A DNA stretch of 64,000 bases, from assembly GCA_038207585.1 (NCBI GenBank), contig JBBQZP010000014.1, positions 1-64,000 of the forward strand. The letters run 5' to 3'. Of this stretch, positions 24,318 to 32,310 are shown piece by piece (positions within the stretch are counted from its first letter, which is position 1; every line of letters starts with the position of its first letter). Both the position numbers and the translations under genes were made by a program. The stretch is from JBBQZP01 sp038207585 (lineage in GTDB: Bacteria; Pseudomonadota; Alphaproteobacteria; Rhodobacterales; Rhodobacteraceae). The notes below the pieces were generated by a model, which searched no databases, was not told the DNA's origin, and saw nothing but the letters and a program-made list of their open reading frames with translations.

Positions 24318-24598
24318 CCATCTGAGCCGGGGAAAGTGGCGGGAACCGCGGCAGCCGTGAAAGACGTGAATTTCCCGAGAGCCTGAGTGTTCAGGTTGGT
24401 CGCCAGATACCAGGGCCTGGACCCTGGCAGAGCCAGCTCCCTCGGAGATGCTTATCGGCCACTGGAAAAGGGCCTCGCACGAGAGGGGCAGTACCCGCCG
24501 CCTTTGAAGATAGGCCCGGGGCGGGCATTGCGCAAGGGCCGCGTTTGCGGGAGGGGCGGGGGAGTGTCTTGTTTGGAAAACGGGCGGGCTTGAAAGAT
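24318..24598. other. Intergenic stretch without a recognisable gene
   Basis: About 280 bases between the DUF481 terminator and the SOS box of mmcB. Open frames on both strands here have no coding character or ribosome site. Several short G-rich runs (GCCTGGACCCTGG, GGCCCGGGGCGGG, GGGAGGGGCGGGGG) could fold, but I see no known RNA. A decayed sequence is possible. Confidence 0.4.
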
Positions 24599-24613
24599 GT
24601 TCATCTTTCGTTC
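24599..24613 (+). promoter_or_regulatory. Alphaproteobacterial SOS box (LexA site) of mmcB
   Basis: GTTC at 24599-24602, seven bases, GTTC at 24610-24613: a perfect match to the GTTC-N7-GTTC direct repeat bound by alphaproteobacterial LexA. It ends 12 bases before the mmcB start codon, so bound LexA would block transcription or the earliest transcript. MmcB is known as an SOS-regulated gene in Caulobacter, which agrees. Confidence 0.8.
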
Positions 24614-24625
24614 ATCATTTGCCAA

Positions 24626-25093
24626 ATGCAGGGCCTTGTCACCGAACCACCGCTTCCCGTCACTCCCGGCCAGCGACTTGCGCGCGGGGTGGCGCGGCAT
24701 TTGCTGGGGCATGATTTTGTCAGCGCCGAGGAACTGGTGCCCGCACCGGGCCTGCGCGTCGATCTGATGGCGCTGGGGCCGAAGGGCGAGATCTGGATCG
24801 TGGAATGTAAATCCGGCCGTGCCGATTATGCCTCAGACCGCAAATGGCAGGGCTATCTGGAATGGTGCGACCGGTTCTTCTGGGCCGTGGATACAGATTT
24901 TCCGACCGACCTTTTGCCCGATGGCACCGGCCTGATCATCGCAGACGCCTTTGACGCCGAGATTTTGCGGATGGGGCCGTTGACGCCGTTGGCACCCGCC
25001 CGGCGCAAGGTGATGGTGCAGAAATTCGCGCGCTGTGCGGCGCTGCGGCTTCAGGGTCTGCGCGATCCGGGTGTCAGCGGCGCCCGGGTTTAG
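24626..25093 (+). CDS. mmcB: MmcB family DNA repair protein
   Basis: 155 residues from ATG 24626 (MQGLVTEPP). Core: GQRLARGVARHLLGHDFVSA, EELVPAPGLRVDLMALGPKG, EIWIVECKSGRADYASDRKW, GYLEWCDRFFWAVDTDFPTD, LLPDGTGLIIADAFDAEI. The D-(x)n-ExK pattern (RVDLMAL ... IVECKSG) is that of a PD-(D/E)XK nuclease fold. MmcB was linked to mitomycin C resistance in Caulobacter. An upstream in-frame ATG at 24545 would include the SOS box in the coding region and is rejected. Its 3' end overlaps the convergent DUF6324 gene by 20 bases. Confidence 0.88.
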   Translation: MQGLVTEPPLPVTPGQRLARGVARHLLGHDFVSAEELVPAPGLRVDLMALGPKGEIWIVECKSGRADYASDRKWQGYLEWCDRFFWAVDTDFPTDLLPDGTGLIIADAFDAEILRMGPLTPLAPARRKVMVQKFARCAALRLQGLRDPGVSGARV

Positions 25094-25322
25094 GGGCGGA
25101 TTTAGGCGCGGGTTTCGCCCCGGTTTTGGCGCCGGGGGCAACGGCGCGGGCGGCTTCGGCTGCGACGCGCAATTCCTCGGCAATCTCCAATGCCTCGTCG
25201 GGGTCGAAGTCCAGCGGAAGTTCAACCCCGCCCTCGGCCTCGATATAGATCCGCACCATGCCAAGGCTGGTCGGCCCGATCTGGATATTGGCGGAAATGT
25301 CGCTTTGCTTGTCGATGCCCAT
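25074..25322 (-). CDS. DUF6324 family small protein
   Basis: 82 residues from ATG 25322: MGIDKQSDISANIQIGPTSL, GMVRIYIEAEGGVELPLDFD, PDEALEIAEELRVAAEAARA, then a basic Ala/Pro/Lys tail. The first ~60 residues match the small DUF6324 family conserved in Rhodobacteraceae. The function is unknown. A longer frame upstream adds 25 basic residues without family character. It is convergent and slightly overlapping with mmcB; the tRNA-His gene begins 123 bases beyond its start. Confidence 0.75.
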   Translation of the reverse strand: MGIDKQSDISANIQIGPTSLGMVRIYIEAEGGVELPLDFDPDEALEIAEELRVAAEAARAVAPGAKTGAKPAPKSAPKPGRR

Positions 25323-25445
25323 CGGACCGTTTCCCCTTGTGCTGTCCCCGCGCGGCCTAGCGCCCTTTCGCCGCACTGACAAGCGGGGGCCGCGCAATAG
25401 CGGCTTGCAATCGGTCCTTTGCGCCGCTACATCGCGCGTCAGGAT

Positions 25446-25522
25446 GCTGGCGTAGCTCAGTTGGTTAGAGCACTAGATTGTGGATCTAGGGGTCCCCCGT
25501 TCGAGCCGGGGCGTCAGTACCA
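25446..25522 (+). tRNA. tRNA-His (anticodon GTG)
   Basis: 77 bases including an encoded CCA. Acceptor GCTGGCG (25446-25452) pairs with CGTCAGT (25512-25518), with two G.U pairs including 1:72. D-stem GCTC/GAGC; anticodon stem CTAGA/TCTAG with loop TTGTGGA, anticodon GTG at 25480-25482; T-stem CCCCG/CGGGG with loop TTCGAGC. The discriminator is A and the base before G1 is T, so the G-1:C73 pair of most tRNA-His is missing. This is the known alphaproteobacterial form, read by a divergent HisRS. Confidence 0.95.
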
Positions 25523-25822
25523 TCCCCCATCATGCAACAAAATCCGGGGCGGGCGTGTTTTCGCCGCCCTTCCGGTAATTCGGCAGCATAGCGCCTAACC
25601 CGCTTTGCCCCCACCGCGCAAGGATTGCGCCGTGCCAGCCGATATGATTCCGTGGCCTTGCATCGGGGGGGCGACGGTTTCCGTGTCTGATGCGTAAAAC
25701 AACCTCGCCTTGCGCTGTGGCAGGCCCTGCGCCCGCTTTTCGCCGTAATTCAAGCACCGAATAGCCCGATTTTCCGATTCTATCGGCAGCCGGGTGGTAC
25801 GTAATTCAGACTGGAGCGACCT
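25523..25822. other. Intergenic region between tRNA-His and the RTX gene
   Basis: 300 bases without a credible gene on either strand. A G/C-rich imperfect hairpin with a TGTTTT loop shortly after the tRNA (about 25541-25566) may end the tRNA transcript. The promoter of the RTX gene must lie in the right half, where a GGAGCGACC ribosome site precedes its ATG; I see no clear -35/-10 pair. Confidence 0.4.
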
Positions 25823-27133
25823 ATGACCGCAAACCTGAACTCTCTGATCGCGGCGCTTCGTGCCGACCCCGGGCTAAAGGCGAATGTACCGGCGTCGCAG
25901 ATCAACAAGGGGATTGCGGCTGTTGTCCAGCTGAACTCGGTGTTGCTGAATTCCATCAACATCACCCATTCGAACGACGATTCCCGGCTGGACGTCTATG
26001 ACATGAAGAAGGTCGCGGCTGCGACCTATGCCAATCCTGCGCAATATGTGAAGTTTCTTGAGGGGCACGGCAATGACAACGGCACCCGTGAAGATGGCTA
26101 TCACTATCTGCAGAATGACGGCGGATCGCTTGTGTTTCAGGGCCGCAATTTTGCCGATACCGTGGCCGACGCGATCTATCATTTCGGCTTCAAGATCAGC
26201 AATGGCCGTTATGTCAACGAAGATGGCAACGCGAACGAGCGCGCTGATGACGTCGCTGGCTGGCTGAACTTTTTCCTCAACGGGCGCAACGTCGTTTACG
26301 GCGATAGCACCAGAAACGAACTGCACAGCGGCGAGTATTCCGCATATTTCGCGGCCGCCCGCAACGAGACCTTTTATGCCGGAGCCGGCAACGACAAAAT
26401 CTGGGCCGATATCGGCAATGACCGGGTTTATGGCGGCACCGGCAATGACATCTCGGGCGGCGGCAAGGGGCTGGACCGGCTGTTTGGCGAATCCGGCAAC
26501 GACACGCTTTACGGTGACGAGGGCGCGGATTCAATCTATGGCGGCAGCGGTCGCGATCAGATCGGCGGCGGTGATCAGAATGACCTGATCTTCGGCGGTC
26601 TGGGCTATGACAAGATGTCTGGCCAGAACGGGAATGACATCCTGTATGGCGGTGCGGACTTCGACACGGTGGCGGGCGATAACGGCAATGATCGCGTCTT
26701 TGGTGGCACAGGCCGCGACGAACTCTACGGCGGCGCGGGCAACGATATACTGGATGGCGGGACCGGAAATGACCGCATCATCGGCAACGAGGGCGCGGAT
26801 TTTCTGCGCGGCGGGGCCGGGGCGGATACGTTCGTTCTGTACGAAGACGGAAAATCGCGCGATACGATCTACATCGGCAAGGACGACAGTGGCAAGACGC
26901 TGGCCACAATGGATCATGTCGAAGGGTTCCAGCACGGGGTTGACAAGATCAACCTAAATGCCTTCGGAGACATGTCGGTTGGAGCAATTGACTATCGTGG
27001 CGGTGGTCAGGCCTCGGTCTATTATGACGGGCGTTTCCTGCGGATTGACGCGGATGGCAATGCCACGACCGACCTGATGATCGAATTCAAATATGTAAGC
27101 ACGCTGACGGCTGGCGATTTTATCTTCGCCTGA
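25823..27133 (+). CDS. RTX (hemolysin-type) calcium-binding protein, probably type I secreted
   Basis: 436 residues, acidic, no Sec signal. Residues 1-~185 form a domain I cannot name (LDVYDMKKVAAATYANPAQY, NFADTVADAIYHFGFKIS, ADDVAGWLNFFLNGRNVVYG). From ~187 to ~335 run about a dozen GGxGxDxx(L/I/V) nonapeptides (AGAGNDKIW, GGTGNDISG, GESGNDTLYG, GGAGNDILDG), the calcium-binding parallel beta-roll. The last ~100 residues (HGVDKINLNAFGDMSV, TLTAGDFIFA) resemble the C-terminal secretion module of type I substrates. No ABC/MFP secretion genes are nearby. Possible roles are surface layer, adhesin or small effector; nothing catalytic is visible. Confidence 0.82.
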   Translation: MTANLNSLIAALRADPGLKANVPASQINKGIAAVVQLNSVLLNSINITHSNDDSRLDVYDMKKVAAATYANPAQYVKFLEGHGNDNGTREDGYHYLQNDGGSLVFQGRNFADTVADAIYHFGFKISNGRYVNEDGNANERADDVAGWLNFFLNGRNVVYGDSTRNELHSGEYSAYFAAARNETFYAGAGNDKIWADIGNDRVYGGTGNDISGGGKGLDRLFGESGNDTLYGDEGADSIYGGSGRDQIGGGDQNDLIFGGLGYDKMSGQNGNDILYGGADFDTVAGDNGNDRVFGGTGRDELYGGAGNDILDGGTGNDRIIGNEGADFLRGGAGADTFVLYEDGKSRDTIYIGKDDSGKTLATMDHVEGFQHGVDKINLNAFGDMSVGAIDYRGGGQASVYYDGRFLRIDADGNATTDLMIEFKYVSTLTAGDFIFA

Positions 27134-27156
27134 CAACCGTCAGAGGCAAGCCAGAT

Positions 27157-27180
27157 AACCCGGCGCGTGGCGCGGGGTTT
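27157..27180 (+). terminator. Likely terminator after the RTX gene
   Basis: AACCCGGCGC (27157-27166) pairs with GCGCGGGGTT (27170-27179) with one mismatch around a GTG loop, followed by only a short T run. It lies between convergent genes and could serve both. Confidence 0.45.
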
Positions 27181-27190
27181 CAGCGGTGCG

Positions 27191-28612
27191 TCAGGTGGAC
27201 GCGCCACCCACCGTCAGCCCGCCGATCAGCATGGTGGGCTGCCCCACACCCACCGGCACCCACTGGCCCGCCTTGCCGCAATTGCCGATGCCCGGATCAA
27301 GCGCCAGATCATTGCCGATGGCGCGGATCTGTTTCAGCGCGGTCGCCCCGTCGCCGATCAGCGTTGCCCCCTTGACCGGCGCGCCGATGCGGCCGTTCTG
27401 CACGCGGTAGGCTTCGGTGCAGGAAAACACGAACTTGCCATTGGTGATATCGACCTGCCCGCCGCCAAAGCCCACGGCATAAATCCCGTCCTTCAGGCTG
27501 GCCACGATACCCGCCGGGTCAGCGTCGCCCGCCAGCATATAGGTGTTGGTCATGCGCGGCATCGGGATATGGGCGAAACTTTCGCGCCGCCCGTTGCCGG
27601 TGGGGGCGACCCCCATCAGCCGCGCGTTCTGGCGGTCCTGCATGTAGCCCACCAGAATTCCATCCTCGATCAGCACGTTCTTGCCTGATGGCGTGCCCTC
27701 ATCATCGACCGAAAGCGAGCCGCGCCGGTCGGGCATCGTGCCATCATCCAGCACGGTCACACCGGGGGCCGCGATGCGTTGACCCATAAGGCCCGCGAAG
27801 GCTGAGGTTTTCTTGCGGTTGAAATCCCCCTCCAGGCCATGCCCGATAGCTTCGTGCAGCAAGATTCCGGGCCAGCCGGGGCCAAGCACGATATCCATTG
27901 TGCCCGCCGGGGCTGGGACCGCCTCAAGGTTGACCAGCGCAATCCGCAGCGCTTCGCGTGCCACGCCCTGCCAATGCGCAGGCTCCATCAGGCGGGCAAG
28001 GCCGTAGCGCCCGCCGCCGCCCATTCCGCCACTTTCGCGCCGCCCGTTCGCCTCTACGATGACCGAGATGCTGATCCGCGCCATCGGGCGGATGTCGGAG
28101 AAGCGCATGCCCTCGGGGCGCAGAATCTCTACCTCTTGCAGGCCCGCGCCGATGCTGGCCGACACCTGCACGATGCGCGGATCAAGCGCGCGGGTATAGG
28201 CATCAATCTCGCGCAGAAGGTCGATCTTGCCCGCAAAAGATGCATCCGCCATCGGGTCGGCATCCGTATAAAGTCGCGCGTTGGTGCCCTTGGGCGCGTC
28301 GGCCAGGGTGCCACCCCCTGCGCCAACCGCCAGCCGTGTGGTTTCCGATGCCCGCATCAGGGCACGTTCCGAGATTTCGGTGGAATGGGCATAGCCCGCC
28401 ACTTCGCCGCGCACAGCGCGCAGCCCGAACCCTTCGGAGGCATCGTAGCTGGCGGTTTTCACCCGCCCGTCATCCAGCACCAGCGATTCCGACCGGCGGC
28501 GTTCCAGAAACAACTCGCCATCCTCGGCCCCCGCGGTTGCGGCGCGCAGAACGTTCAGTGCGCTCGCCTCATCCAGATGCGTCTCGAACGGGCGGAAGGG
28601 GGCATCGGTCAT
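27191..28612 (-). CDS. tldD: Metalloprotease TldD
   Basis: 473 residues from ATG 28612 (MTDAPFRPFETHLD). TldD with TldE(PmbA) forms a zinc protease that acts on unfolded or modified peptides. The TldD-specific HExxxH motif is present as LLHEAIGHGLEGD (His253, Glu254, His258), with the third-ligand region CTEAYRVQNGRIGAPVKGAT near the C-terminus. GMGGGGRYG (~196-204) and VLDDGTMPDRRGSLSVDDEG are family blocks. A longer in-frame extension upstream has no family character and would reach into the ctaC promoter region. TldE is not in the window. It is divergent from the cytochrome oxidase operon. Confidence 0.92.
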   Translation of the reverse strand: MTDAPFRPFETHLDEASALNVLRAATAGAEDGELFLERRRSESLVLDDGRVKTASYDASEGFGLRAVRGEVAGYAHSTEISERALMRASETTRLAVGAGGGTLADAPKGTNARLYTDADPMADASFAGKIDLLREIDAYTRALDPRIVQVSASIGAGLQEVEILRPEGMRFSDIRPMARISISVIVEANGRRESGGMGGGGRYGLARLMEPAHWQGVAREALRIALVNLEAVPAPAGTMDIVLGPGWPGILLHEAIGHGLEGDFNRKKTSAFAGLMGQRIAAPGVTVLDDGTMPDRRGSLSVDDEGTPSGKNVLIEDGILVGYMQDRQNARLMGVAPTGNGRRESFAHIPMPRMTNTYMLAGDADPAGIVASLKDGIYAVGFGGGQVDITNGKFVFSCTEAYRVQNGRIGAPVKGATLIGDGATALKQIRAIGNDLALDPGIGNCGKAGQWVPVGVGQPTMLIGGLTVGGAST

Positions 28613-28778
28613 GCGTTGTCCTTGATTTGGTGCAAAACGCGCGATTTGCCGCAACGCTTTCGCTTGTCGTCTGAGGTCTAATATGGTTTTACCGGGGCCG
28701 GAAACAATGGGATTCTGCGGCGCGCCCAGCGTCAGGCATGAACCCGCGGCGTAAGACGTCAGTGAACGGGAAGAAAAG

Positions 28779-29666
28779 ATGCAATCCATCAGAACATCAG
28801 CCGCAGCGGCACTTGGCTTCTTGGCAACGGCGGGGGCAGCTTTTGCGCAAAGCCTGCCGATCATCGGCGAGCCAAAGCCCGGCGGCATTGCCTTTCAACC
28901 CGCAGGCACCGGGCTTGCCCGCGAAGTGCATGATCTGGATCATCTGGTTCTGATCATCATCACGGTGATTTCGATCTTTGTGACGGCCCTGCTGCTTTGG
29001 GTGGCGATCCGTTACAACCAGCGCGCCAACCCCAAGCCCGCGACGTTTACCCACAACTCTCCGCTTGAGATTGCGTGGACAATCGTGCCGATCCTGATCC
29101 TTGTGGTCATCGGTGCGAATTCGCTGCCGGTTCTGTTCCGCCAGATGGAAATTCCCGAAACCCAGTTGACCGTGAAAGTCACCGGCAACCAGTGGTACTG
29201 GAACTATGATTACCCCGATGCGGGCGTGAATTTCGACAGCTATCTGATTGGTGAAGGGCTTGTGATGTCGCCCGAGGTCGAGGGGCAACTGGTCGCTGCG
29301 GGCTATACCAAGAACGAATTCCTGCTGGCGACAGATACTGCGCTGGTCGTGCCGGTGAACACCAACATCAAGGTGCAGATCACCGGGGCCGATGTAATCC
29401 ACGCGTGGATGGTGCCGGGCCTCGGCATGCAGCATTCTGCCGTTCCGGGCCGTCTTGGCGAGATGTGGTTCAATGCCGACAAGGAAGGCATCTATTTCGG
29501 CCAATGCACCAACATCTGCGGCAAGAACCACGCCTATATGCCGATCACGGTCAAGGTCGTGTCGCAGCCGGTCTATGACGCCTGGCTGGTCGAGGCGCAG
29601 GCCGGTAATTACACGCTGGCGCAGAATTCGGCGACGCGCGCCGTGACTGTCGCTTCGGCGAACTAA
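28779..29666 (+). CDS. ctaC: Cytochrome c oxidase subunit II (aa3 type)
   Basis: 295 residues. A signal peptide (ALGFLATAGAAFA, cut before QSLPIIGEP), two membrane helices (~57-76 and ~97-118), then the periplasmic cupredoxin domain. CuA ligands are all present: His208 in DVIHAWMVP, and C243, C247, H251 and M254 in GQCTNICGKNHAYM. The aromatic patch GNQWYWNYDYP for electron entry from cytochrome c is intact. The C-terminal tail lacks a heme c motif, so this is a caa3-negative oxidase. ATG 28779 follows GGGAAG. Subunit I (ctaD) is not in the window, as is usual in Rhodobacteraceae, where it lies elsewhere. Confidence 0.95.
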   Translation: MQSIRTSAAAALGFLATAGAAFAQSLPIIGEPKPGGIAFQPAGTGLAREVHDLDHLVLIIITVISIFVTALLLWVAIRYNQRANPKPATFTHNSPLEIAWTIVPILILVVIGANSLPVLFRQMEIPETQLTVKVTGNQWYWNYDYPDAGVNFDSYLIGEGLVMSPEVEGQLVAAGYTKNEFLLATDTALVVPVNTNIKVQITGADVIHAWMVPGLGMQHSAVPGRLGEMWFNADKEGIYFGQCTNICGKNHAYMPITVKVVSQPVYDAWLVEAQAGNYTLAQNSATRAVTVASAN

Positions 29667-29713
29667 GGCGCGGGCCCTCGCCGGGGCCTGCCGCACAAAC
29701 CGGAAAGAATGAC

Positions 29714-30646
29714 ATGACCGACGCGACCATTTTCGAACAGCAGGCCGAGGCGGGCTTTGGCGATTACGTCCAGCTTCTGAAGCCGCGTGTCATGTCGCTG
29801 GTGGTGTTCACCGCGATGGTGGGTCTGCTGGTGGCCCCCGTGCCGGTGCATCCGTTCGTGGGGTTTGCGGCGATCCTGTTCATCGCCTTGGGCGGCGGCG
29901 CGTCGGGTGCGCTTAACATGTGGTGGGATGCCGACATTGACGCGGTGATGAAGCGCACCGCCAAGCGCCCGGTTCCCGCAGGCAAGGTCACGTCGGGCGA
30001 GGCGCTGGGGTTTGGTCTGGCGCTGGCCGGGATTTCCGTTGTTATGCTGGGGCTGGCCACCAATCTGGCGGCGGCGGCATTGCTCGCGTTCACGATCTTT
30101 TTCTATATCGTGGTCTACTCGATGTGGCTCAAACGCCTGACGCCGCAGAATATCGTCATTGGCGGGGCTGCCGGGGCGTTCCCGCCGATGATCGGCTGGG
30201 TTTGTGCGACGGGGTCGGTGTCGGTTGAGGCGGTCTTGATGTTCATGCTGATTTTCATGTGGACGCCGCCGCATTTCTGGGCGCTGGCGCTGTTCATGAA
30301 GGAAGATTACCACAAGGCCGGCGTGCCGATGCTGACCGTGACGCATGGCCGCAAATCGACGCGCGCGCATATTCTGGTTTACACCATCCTGATGGTGCCG
30401 GTGGCTTTGGCGGCCGGGTTCACCTCAATCGGCGGGCCGGTTTATCTGGCGGCATCGGTGGTGCTGAACGCGATGTTCCTGCTGGGGGCATGGCGCATCT
30501 GGCAGCGCGACGAGGCGGTGGCCGAAGCTGATAACTATCTGGTCGAAAAGAAGGTTTTCCGCTTTTCGCTCTACTATCTTTTTGCGCATTTCGGCGCCTT
30601 CGCGGTTGAGGCTGCGTTGCGCGCTTACGGGATGGGAGGCTGGTAA
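29714..30646 (+). CDS. ctaB: Protoheme IX farnesyltransferase (heme o synthase)
   Basis: 310 residues, a UbiA-type prenyltransferase with about nine membrane helices. Signature NMWWDADIDAVMKRTAKRPV followed by PAGKV (first Asp-rich motif) and the second loop KEDYHKAGVPMLTVTHGRKS. It farnesylates heme b to heme o, the precursor of heme a for this oxidase. Its stop is shared with the next ATG (TAATG). Confidence 0.94.
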   Translation: MTDATIFEQQAEAGFGDYVQLLKPRVMSLVVFTAMVGLLVAPVPVHPFVGFAAILFIALGGGASGALNMWWDADIDAVMKRTAKRPVPAGKVTSGEALGFGLALAGISVVMLGLATNLAAAALLAFTIFFYIVVYSMWLKRLTPQNIVIGGAAGAFPPMIGWVCATGSVSVEAVLMFMLIFMWTPPHFWALALFMKEDYHKAGVPMLTVTHGRKSTRAHILVYTILMVPVALAAGFTSIGGPVYLAASVVLNAMFLLGAWRIWQRDEAVAEADNYLVEKKVFRFSLYYLFAHFGAFAVEAALRAYGMGGW

Positions 30647-30834
30647 TGTCATTCACCGAACCGCATGAGATTCACAAACGCCGCTTTGGCCGCAACCTTG
30701 GGCTTGGCATCGTGCTGGTGGCCTTTGTGGCGCTGGTGTTCGGGCTGACGGTTGTCAAGGTCACGATGGGTGAGCCGGTGATCTCCAAGGAACATTATCA
30801 GGACGCGGGCCTGCCCGCGCCGGATGCACAATGA
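30646..30834 (+). CDS. coxF: CoxF-like small membrane protein of the oxidase operon
   Basis: 62 residues with one membrane helix (NLGLGIVLVAFVALVFGLTV) and a short periplasmic tail. This tiny gene always sits between ctaB and ctaG in Rhodobacterales and Paracoccus and is annotated CoxF or oxidase assembly protein; its molecular role is unclear. It overlaps ctaB by one base and ctaG by four. Confidence 0.8.
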   Translation: MSFTEPHEIHKRRFGRNLGLGIVLVAFVALVFGLTVVKVTMGEPVISKEHYQDAGLPAPDAQ

Positions 30835-31412
30835 TGCAAAAGGGCGATCCGCGCAGAACGGCATTCATGCTGGCGGGCGTTGCGGCGGTGATGTTGTCGC
30901 TGTCATTCGCAGCGGTGCCGTTCTATAACTGGTTCTGCCGGGTCACGGGCTTTGCGGGCACCACGTCGGTGGCTGAAAAGCCGTCCGAGATCGTTCTGGA
31001 TCAGACGGTGAAGGTGCGGTTCGATGCCTCGGTCGAGGCGGGGATGCCGTGGAAGTTCAAGCCTGAAGTCACTGAAATGACGGTAAAGATCGGCGAAACC
31101 GGATTGGCGTTCTATGAGGCGTATAATCCCACCAGCCGCCCCATCGGCGGCACGGCAAGCTATAACGTCACACCCGACAGCGCCGGGGGATATTTCACCA
31201 AGATCGCCTGTTTCTGTTTTAACGAACAAATTCTGCGTCCCGGTGAGCGGGTGATGATGCCGGTCACGTTCTTTGTTGACCCCGAAATCGTCAAAGACCC
31301 CGAGGGCAAATACGTTCACGAAATCACACTGTCTTACACCTTCCATGAAACTCCGTTGACGGATGAACAGCTGGCAGAGCTTGCAGCGAACCCCGCCCCT
31401 GCGGTAAACTGA
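30831..31412 (+). CDS. ctaG: Cytochrome c oxidase assembly protein CtaG (Cox11)
   Basis: 193 residues. One N-terminal membrane anchor (AFMLAGVAAVMLSLSFAAVP), then FYNWFCRVTGFAGTT and a periplasmic immunoglobulin-like domain with the copper-binding CFCF motif in KIACFCFNEQILRPGERVMM. It delivers copper to the CuB site of subunit I. The ATG overlaps the coxF stop. C-terminal HEITLSYTFHETPL is family-typical. Confidence 0.95.
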   Translation: MMQKGDPRRTAFMLAGVAAVMLSLSFAAVPFYNWFCRVTGFAGTTSVAEKPSEIVLDQTVKVRFDASVEAGMPWKFKPEVTEMTVKIGETGLAFYEAYNPTSRPIGGTASYNVTPDSAGGYFTKIACFCFNEQILRPGERVMMPVTFFVDPEIVKDPEGKYVHEITLSYTFHETPLTDEQLAELAANPAPAVN

Positions 31413-31437
31413 CAAAAAACACGAGGGACCGACCACA

Positions 31438-32238
31438 ATGGCGCACGCAAAGAACCACGATTACCACATTCTGCCGCCGTCCATCTGGCCGTTCACCGGG
31501 GCGCTCAGCGCCTTTATCATGCTGTTTGGCGCGGTGTTGTGGATGCACGGCAGCGGGCCGTGGATGGGCCTGATCGGCTTTGCGGGTGTCTTGTACACGA
31601 TGTTTGCCTGGTGGTCGGACGTGGTCAAGGAAAGCCAGGTCGGCGATCATACACCGGTCGTGCGGATCGGTCTGCGCTACGGCTTCATCATGTTCATCAT
31701 GTCGGAAGTCATGTTCTTTTCGGCGTGGTTCTGGACGTTCTTCAAACATGCCATGTATCCGATGGGCCCGCTCAGCCCCGGTGTCGATGGTGTCTGGCCA
31801 CCCGCCGGGATCGAGACGTTCGATCCCTGGCATCTGCCCATCATCAACACGCTGATCCTTTTGTGTTCGGGTGCTGCGGCGACGTGGGCGCACCATGCAC
31901 TGGTGCATGAAAACAACCGCAAAGACCTGAAAAACGGGCTGATCCTTGCAATCGCGCTGGGTGCTTTGTTCACGGTGTTTCAGATCTATGAATACAGCCA
32001 CGCGGCGTTCGGGTTTGCCGGAAACATCTATGGTGCCACGTTCTTCATGGCGACGGGCTTTCACGGCTTTCACGTTCTGATCGGCACGATCTTTCTGGCC
32101 GTGTGCCTGTTCCGCGCGATGGCGGGCCATTTCACCCCGGAAAAGCACATCGGGTTCGAGGCGGCTGCCTGGTACTGGCACTTCGTCGATGTGGTCTGGC
32201 TGTTCCTCTTTGCCGCGATCTATGTCTGGGGCCAATAA
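31438..32238 (+). CDS. ctaE: Cytochrome c oxidase subunit III
   Basis: 266 residues with seven hydrophobic segments. Reads HAKNHDYHILPPSIWPFTGA at the start, EVMFFSAWFWTFFKHAMYP, HALVHENNRKDLKNGLILAI, and FHGFHVLIGTIFLAVCLFRA then YWHFVDVVWLFLFAAIYVWG at the end, all standard for subunit III. It stabilises subunit I and the D proton channel. It begins 25 bases after ctaG. Confidence 0.95.
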   Translation: MAHAKNHDYHILPPSIWPFTGALSAFIMLFGAVLWMHGSGPWMGLIGFAGVLYTMFAWWSDVVKESQVGDHTPVVRIGLRYGFIMFIMSEVMFFSAWFWTFFKHAMYPMGPLSPGVDGVWPPAGIETFDPWHLPIINTLILLCSGAAATWAHHALVHENNRKDLKNGLILAIALGALFTVFQIYEYSHAAFGFAGNIYGATFFMATGFHGFHVLIGTIFLAVCLFRAMAGHFTPEKHIGFEAAAWYWHFVDVVWLFLFAAIYVWGQ

Positions 32239-32263
32239 GGCCGCAGCGGTTTTCAAACGTCAA

Positions 32264-32291
32264 AAAACGCGGGCCTTCGGGGCCGCGTTTT
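32264..32291 (+). terminator. Hairpin between ctaE and surf1, partial terminator
   Basis: AAAACGCGGGCC (32264-32275) pairs with GGCCGCGTTTT (32281-32291) with one bulged base, ending in TTTT. It lies 25 bases after ctaE and just upstream of the surf1 ribosome site, so it may reduce readthrough to surf1-thrC. Confidence 0.65.
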
Positions 32292-32310
32292 CATTTGAAG
32301 GGATAGCCTT

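Noticed and set aside
24387..24593. 68-residue frame upstream of mmcB
   Set aside because: No ribosome site, no family character and very high Arg/Gly content; treated as noncoding.
28613..28888. 92-residue N-terminal extension of TldD
   Set aside because: Extension resembles antisense of the ctaC leader and signal peptide; MTDAPFRPFE at 28612 is the family-like start.
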